NCBI GenBank assembly: GCA_004123355.1
Contig: SCHM01000004.1
Coordinates: 1,178,001 to 1,242,000 of the forward strand
Origin: Amphirosellinia nigrospora
Taxonomy: Eukaryota; Ascomycota; Sordariomycetes; Xylariales; Xylariaceae
Direction of reading: 5' to 3'
Length of the DNA stretch: 64,000 bases
Below the pieces are notes generated by a model. The model ran no database searches. It had not been told where the DNA came from and saw nothing but the letters and a program-made list of their open reading frames with translations. Shown one piece after another: positions 62,501 through 64,000 of this stretch; position 1 is the first letter of the stretch, and each line of letters opens with the position of its first letter. The translations under genes were made by a program, and so were the position numbers.

Positions 62501-64000
62501 TCTGGCTCTGCTGCTTGAATGGTTTTCCCTTTCTTCTTTTTCTTGGATTTCTTCGAAGGGGTACTGGGCGATTCTTTGTCGATAGGCAAGATCTGAGGGG
62601 CATCTTCAGATATGTCCTCTTTCGCCTCGAGCAGCAGATGTTCAGCATCAATGGGTATAGTTGGAGTCTGGTCAGAGTAAGGCTCTAGTCTCTCCATTTC
62701 AGAATGGTCTATTTTCTCTTGGTCTGGCTTCGGCGGTATAGCCTCTGCTGGTATAGCCTCTGCTGGTATAGCCTCTGCTGGTATAGCTGTTTCCGTAGTA
62801 GGGACAACAATAGACACCTCCTCAGCCGGAAGTGACTTCTTAACTTTCTTCTTTTTGCCTTTCTTAGAAACATTCGAGGGGTTTTCGACAGTTAATGAGG
62901 ACGTCAACGCCTCTGGCTCCAACGTGATATTCTCGTCGATCGCAATAGGATTTTCAATAGCAGCCGCCCTTTCGTTACCTACGGTCTCTTCTGGATTCTG
63001 GGTGTCAGCCATCGTTGATGAGGGTTGCTCTTCCACTTCTAGCTCCCTGGGTTGAGATTTACGGTTTTTCTTTTCCCTTTCTTAATTATAGCTACTGACT
63101 CCTCCGAATCGGCGCCTTCAACGGAGCCGGCCCCCATAGGAGCTTCGGTGACAACGTCAGTCACGGCTTCAGCAGTTGACTCAACAGAGTCATTGAGAAT
63201 AGTTCTTGGGACAGTGTCAAGGGGAACTTCGGTGGTAGCTGTGGCGGGAGTTTCAACAGAGCCCTCGACGGGGTTTTGGGTAATAATGTCGACAGGGATC
63301 TGGGTCACAGTCTCGATGGGAACCTCCGTGGGTGTCTCAACCGGTGCCTCAACCACAGGGCTAATAGGTACCTCAACGGCAGCTCCAAGTAGTGCCTCGA
63401 TAGGAGCTTCAACTAGTGGCTCGACCGGAGCGTCAAGGGGTGCGTGAATAACAGAACCAACTGGTGCCTCAAAAGATACCTCGGCTGGAGTCTCAACCGG
63501 TGCCTCAGCTGGAGGCTCAATAGATACCTCAACTGCAGTTTCAACTGGTGCCTCGACAGGGGCTTCGACCAAAGCCTCCTCGATAGGCTTTTCAATAGGT
63601 CCGTCGATAGGAGCTTCGACTAAAGCCTCATCGATAGGCCTCTCAATAGGTGCCTCAATGATAGCTTCAACTGGTGTCTTGATAGATGCCTCAACCGGAG
63701 CGTCGATAGGTTCTTCAACAATAGGTTCCACCGGTGACTTGACAGGGGCTTCAATCAGGGCCTCTTCGATAGGCTTTTCAAGAGATGCCTCAACCGAAGC
63801 ATCAATAGAAGCTTCAATAGGTGCCTCAACCGGAGTGTCAATAGGTTCCTCAACGATCGCTTCAGCTGGCGCCTCGACAGATGCCTTAACCGGATCATCA
63901 ATAGGTTCTTCGATAATAGCTTCAACTGGTGCCTCAACAGATGCTTCGACCGGTGCCTCAACTAGATCGTCAATAGGTTCTTCGATAACAGCTTCAACTG
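50551..64000 (-). CDS. Giant lysine-cassette repeat protein, involucrin-repeat / Leashin-like, N-terminus outside window
   Basis: A coding stretch of 13.4 kb runs off the right edge. From the N-terminal side: degenerate (P-V-E-A) repeats (63250-64000); then about 19 acidic, Ser/Thr/Pro/Glu-rich spacers each ending in a basic cassette of the type TPTKKSKKDKKKKKK (62880 to about 55670); a 900-residue acidic region (55176-52462); a Ser/Arg-rich part (SISRLRTPEPHMYRPDS); one intron (52103-51883); then a conserved coiled-coil end: PPSMRRRQSMQVLELEARVD, WLQNEVTRLTEVNEGLQSAN, DHFDHRCQQLSSHVQQWVLR, FTRYLFGMDREQRQKLKSLE and EMRTQRAEYMMLPPLQPEYD. The stop most consistent with the conserved end is at 50551-50553. 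Such proteins are annotated as involucrin-repeat proteins; the Woronin-body tether Leashin is of this giant type, and that link is my inference. Many one-base slips occur, several beside the lysine runs. Confidence 0.75.
51883..52103 (-). other. Intron of the giant repeat-protein gene
   Basis: A 221-nt intron, GTAAGT at 52103 and ATCTAG ending at 51883 on the minus strand, in phase 0 between SKDMTDVY and DGYGEGRIGSPRSPT. It is the only intron found in the 13.4 kb. Confidence 0.85.
63250..64000 (-). repeat. Degenerate 12-bp-based coding repeats (P-V/I-E-A)
   Basis: The coding strand repeats units such as GAGGCACCGGTTGAG, encoding APVEAPVETPxEV-like strings, dozens of times to the window edge, with I/V and A/T/P exchanges. 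The unit is about four codons. The repeats form the N-terminal-most visible part of the giant protein. Confidence 0.85.

Overview
The window comes from a filamentous ascomycete (Pezizomycotina, probably Sordariomycetes). The evidence is short introns of about 50-220 nt with GT..AG ends and CTAAC/CTAAT-like branch sites, a HET-domain gene, the velvet regulator VelB, a Zn2Cys6 transcription factor, a fungal-type telomerase reverse transcriptase, a giant lysine-rich involucrin-repeat-like protein, and an AT-saturated block at the left end that looks like RIP (repeat-induced point mutation). The species cannot be fixed from the sequence alone.

Layout: 1-1000 is an AT-rich, RIP-like block. Then come a GPH-family sucrose/alpha-glucoside transporter (-, 1368-3717), ATP phosphoribosyltransferase HIS1 (+, 5038-6163), a small protein with a C-terminal membrane segment (+, 6726-7325), a HET / P-loop GTPase / coiled-coil protein (+, 10103-12659), a wax-synthase-like membrane acyltransferase (+, 13357-15338) and telomerase reverse transcriptase (-, 15934-19881). 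After a gene-poor stretch there is a DH-BAR-SH3 Rho GEF (+, 24071-30223). A second gene-poor stretch leads to VelB (+, 34602-36252), a DUF3602/Par32-like protein (+, about 37944-38495), a GNAT acetyltransferase (+, 39470-40877), uroporphyrinogen decarboxylase (-, 40926-42344), a fungal-specific conserved protein (+, 42702-44738), a Zn2Cys6 transcription factor (+, 46475-49434), and the 3' 13.4 kb of a giant repeat protein (-, 50551 to beyond 64000).

There is no operon logic. The genes serve unrelated functions: histidine and heme synthesis, telomere maintenance, Rho/Cdc42 signalling, development and secondary-metabolism control, sugar uptake, allorecognition. Most conserved genes are split by single-base frame breaks, and a large share of these fall in homopolymer runs that are one base short. 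I read this mainly as unpolished long-read consensus error, so I call these genes CDS and not pseudogenes.

The most interesting observations are: (1) a family of related introns (introner-like elements) shared by two unrelated genes, one copy lying next to an 8-nt microexon; (2) the HET-GTPase-coiled-coil architecture, with an intron exactly between the HET and GTPase parts; (3) a 17-copy perfect 7-bp tandem array inside a heme-gene intron; (4) about 19 regularly spaced polybasic cassettes in the giant protein.
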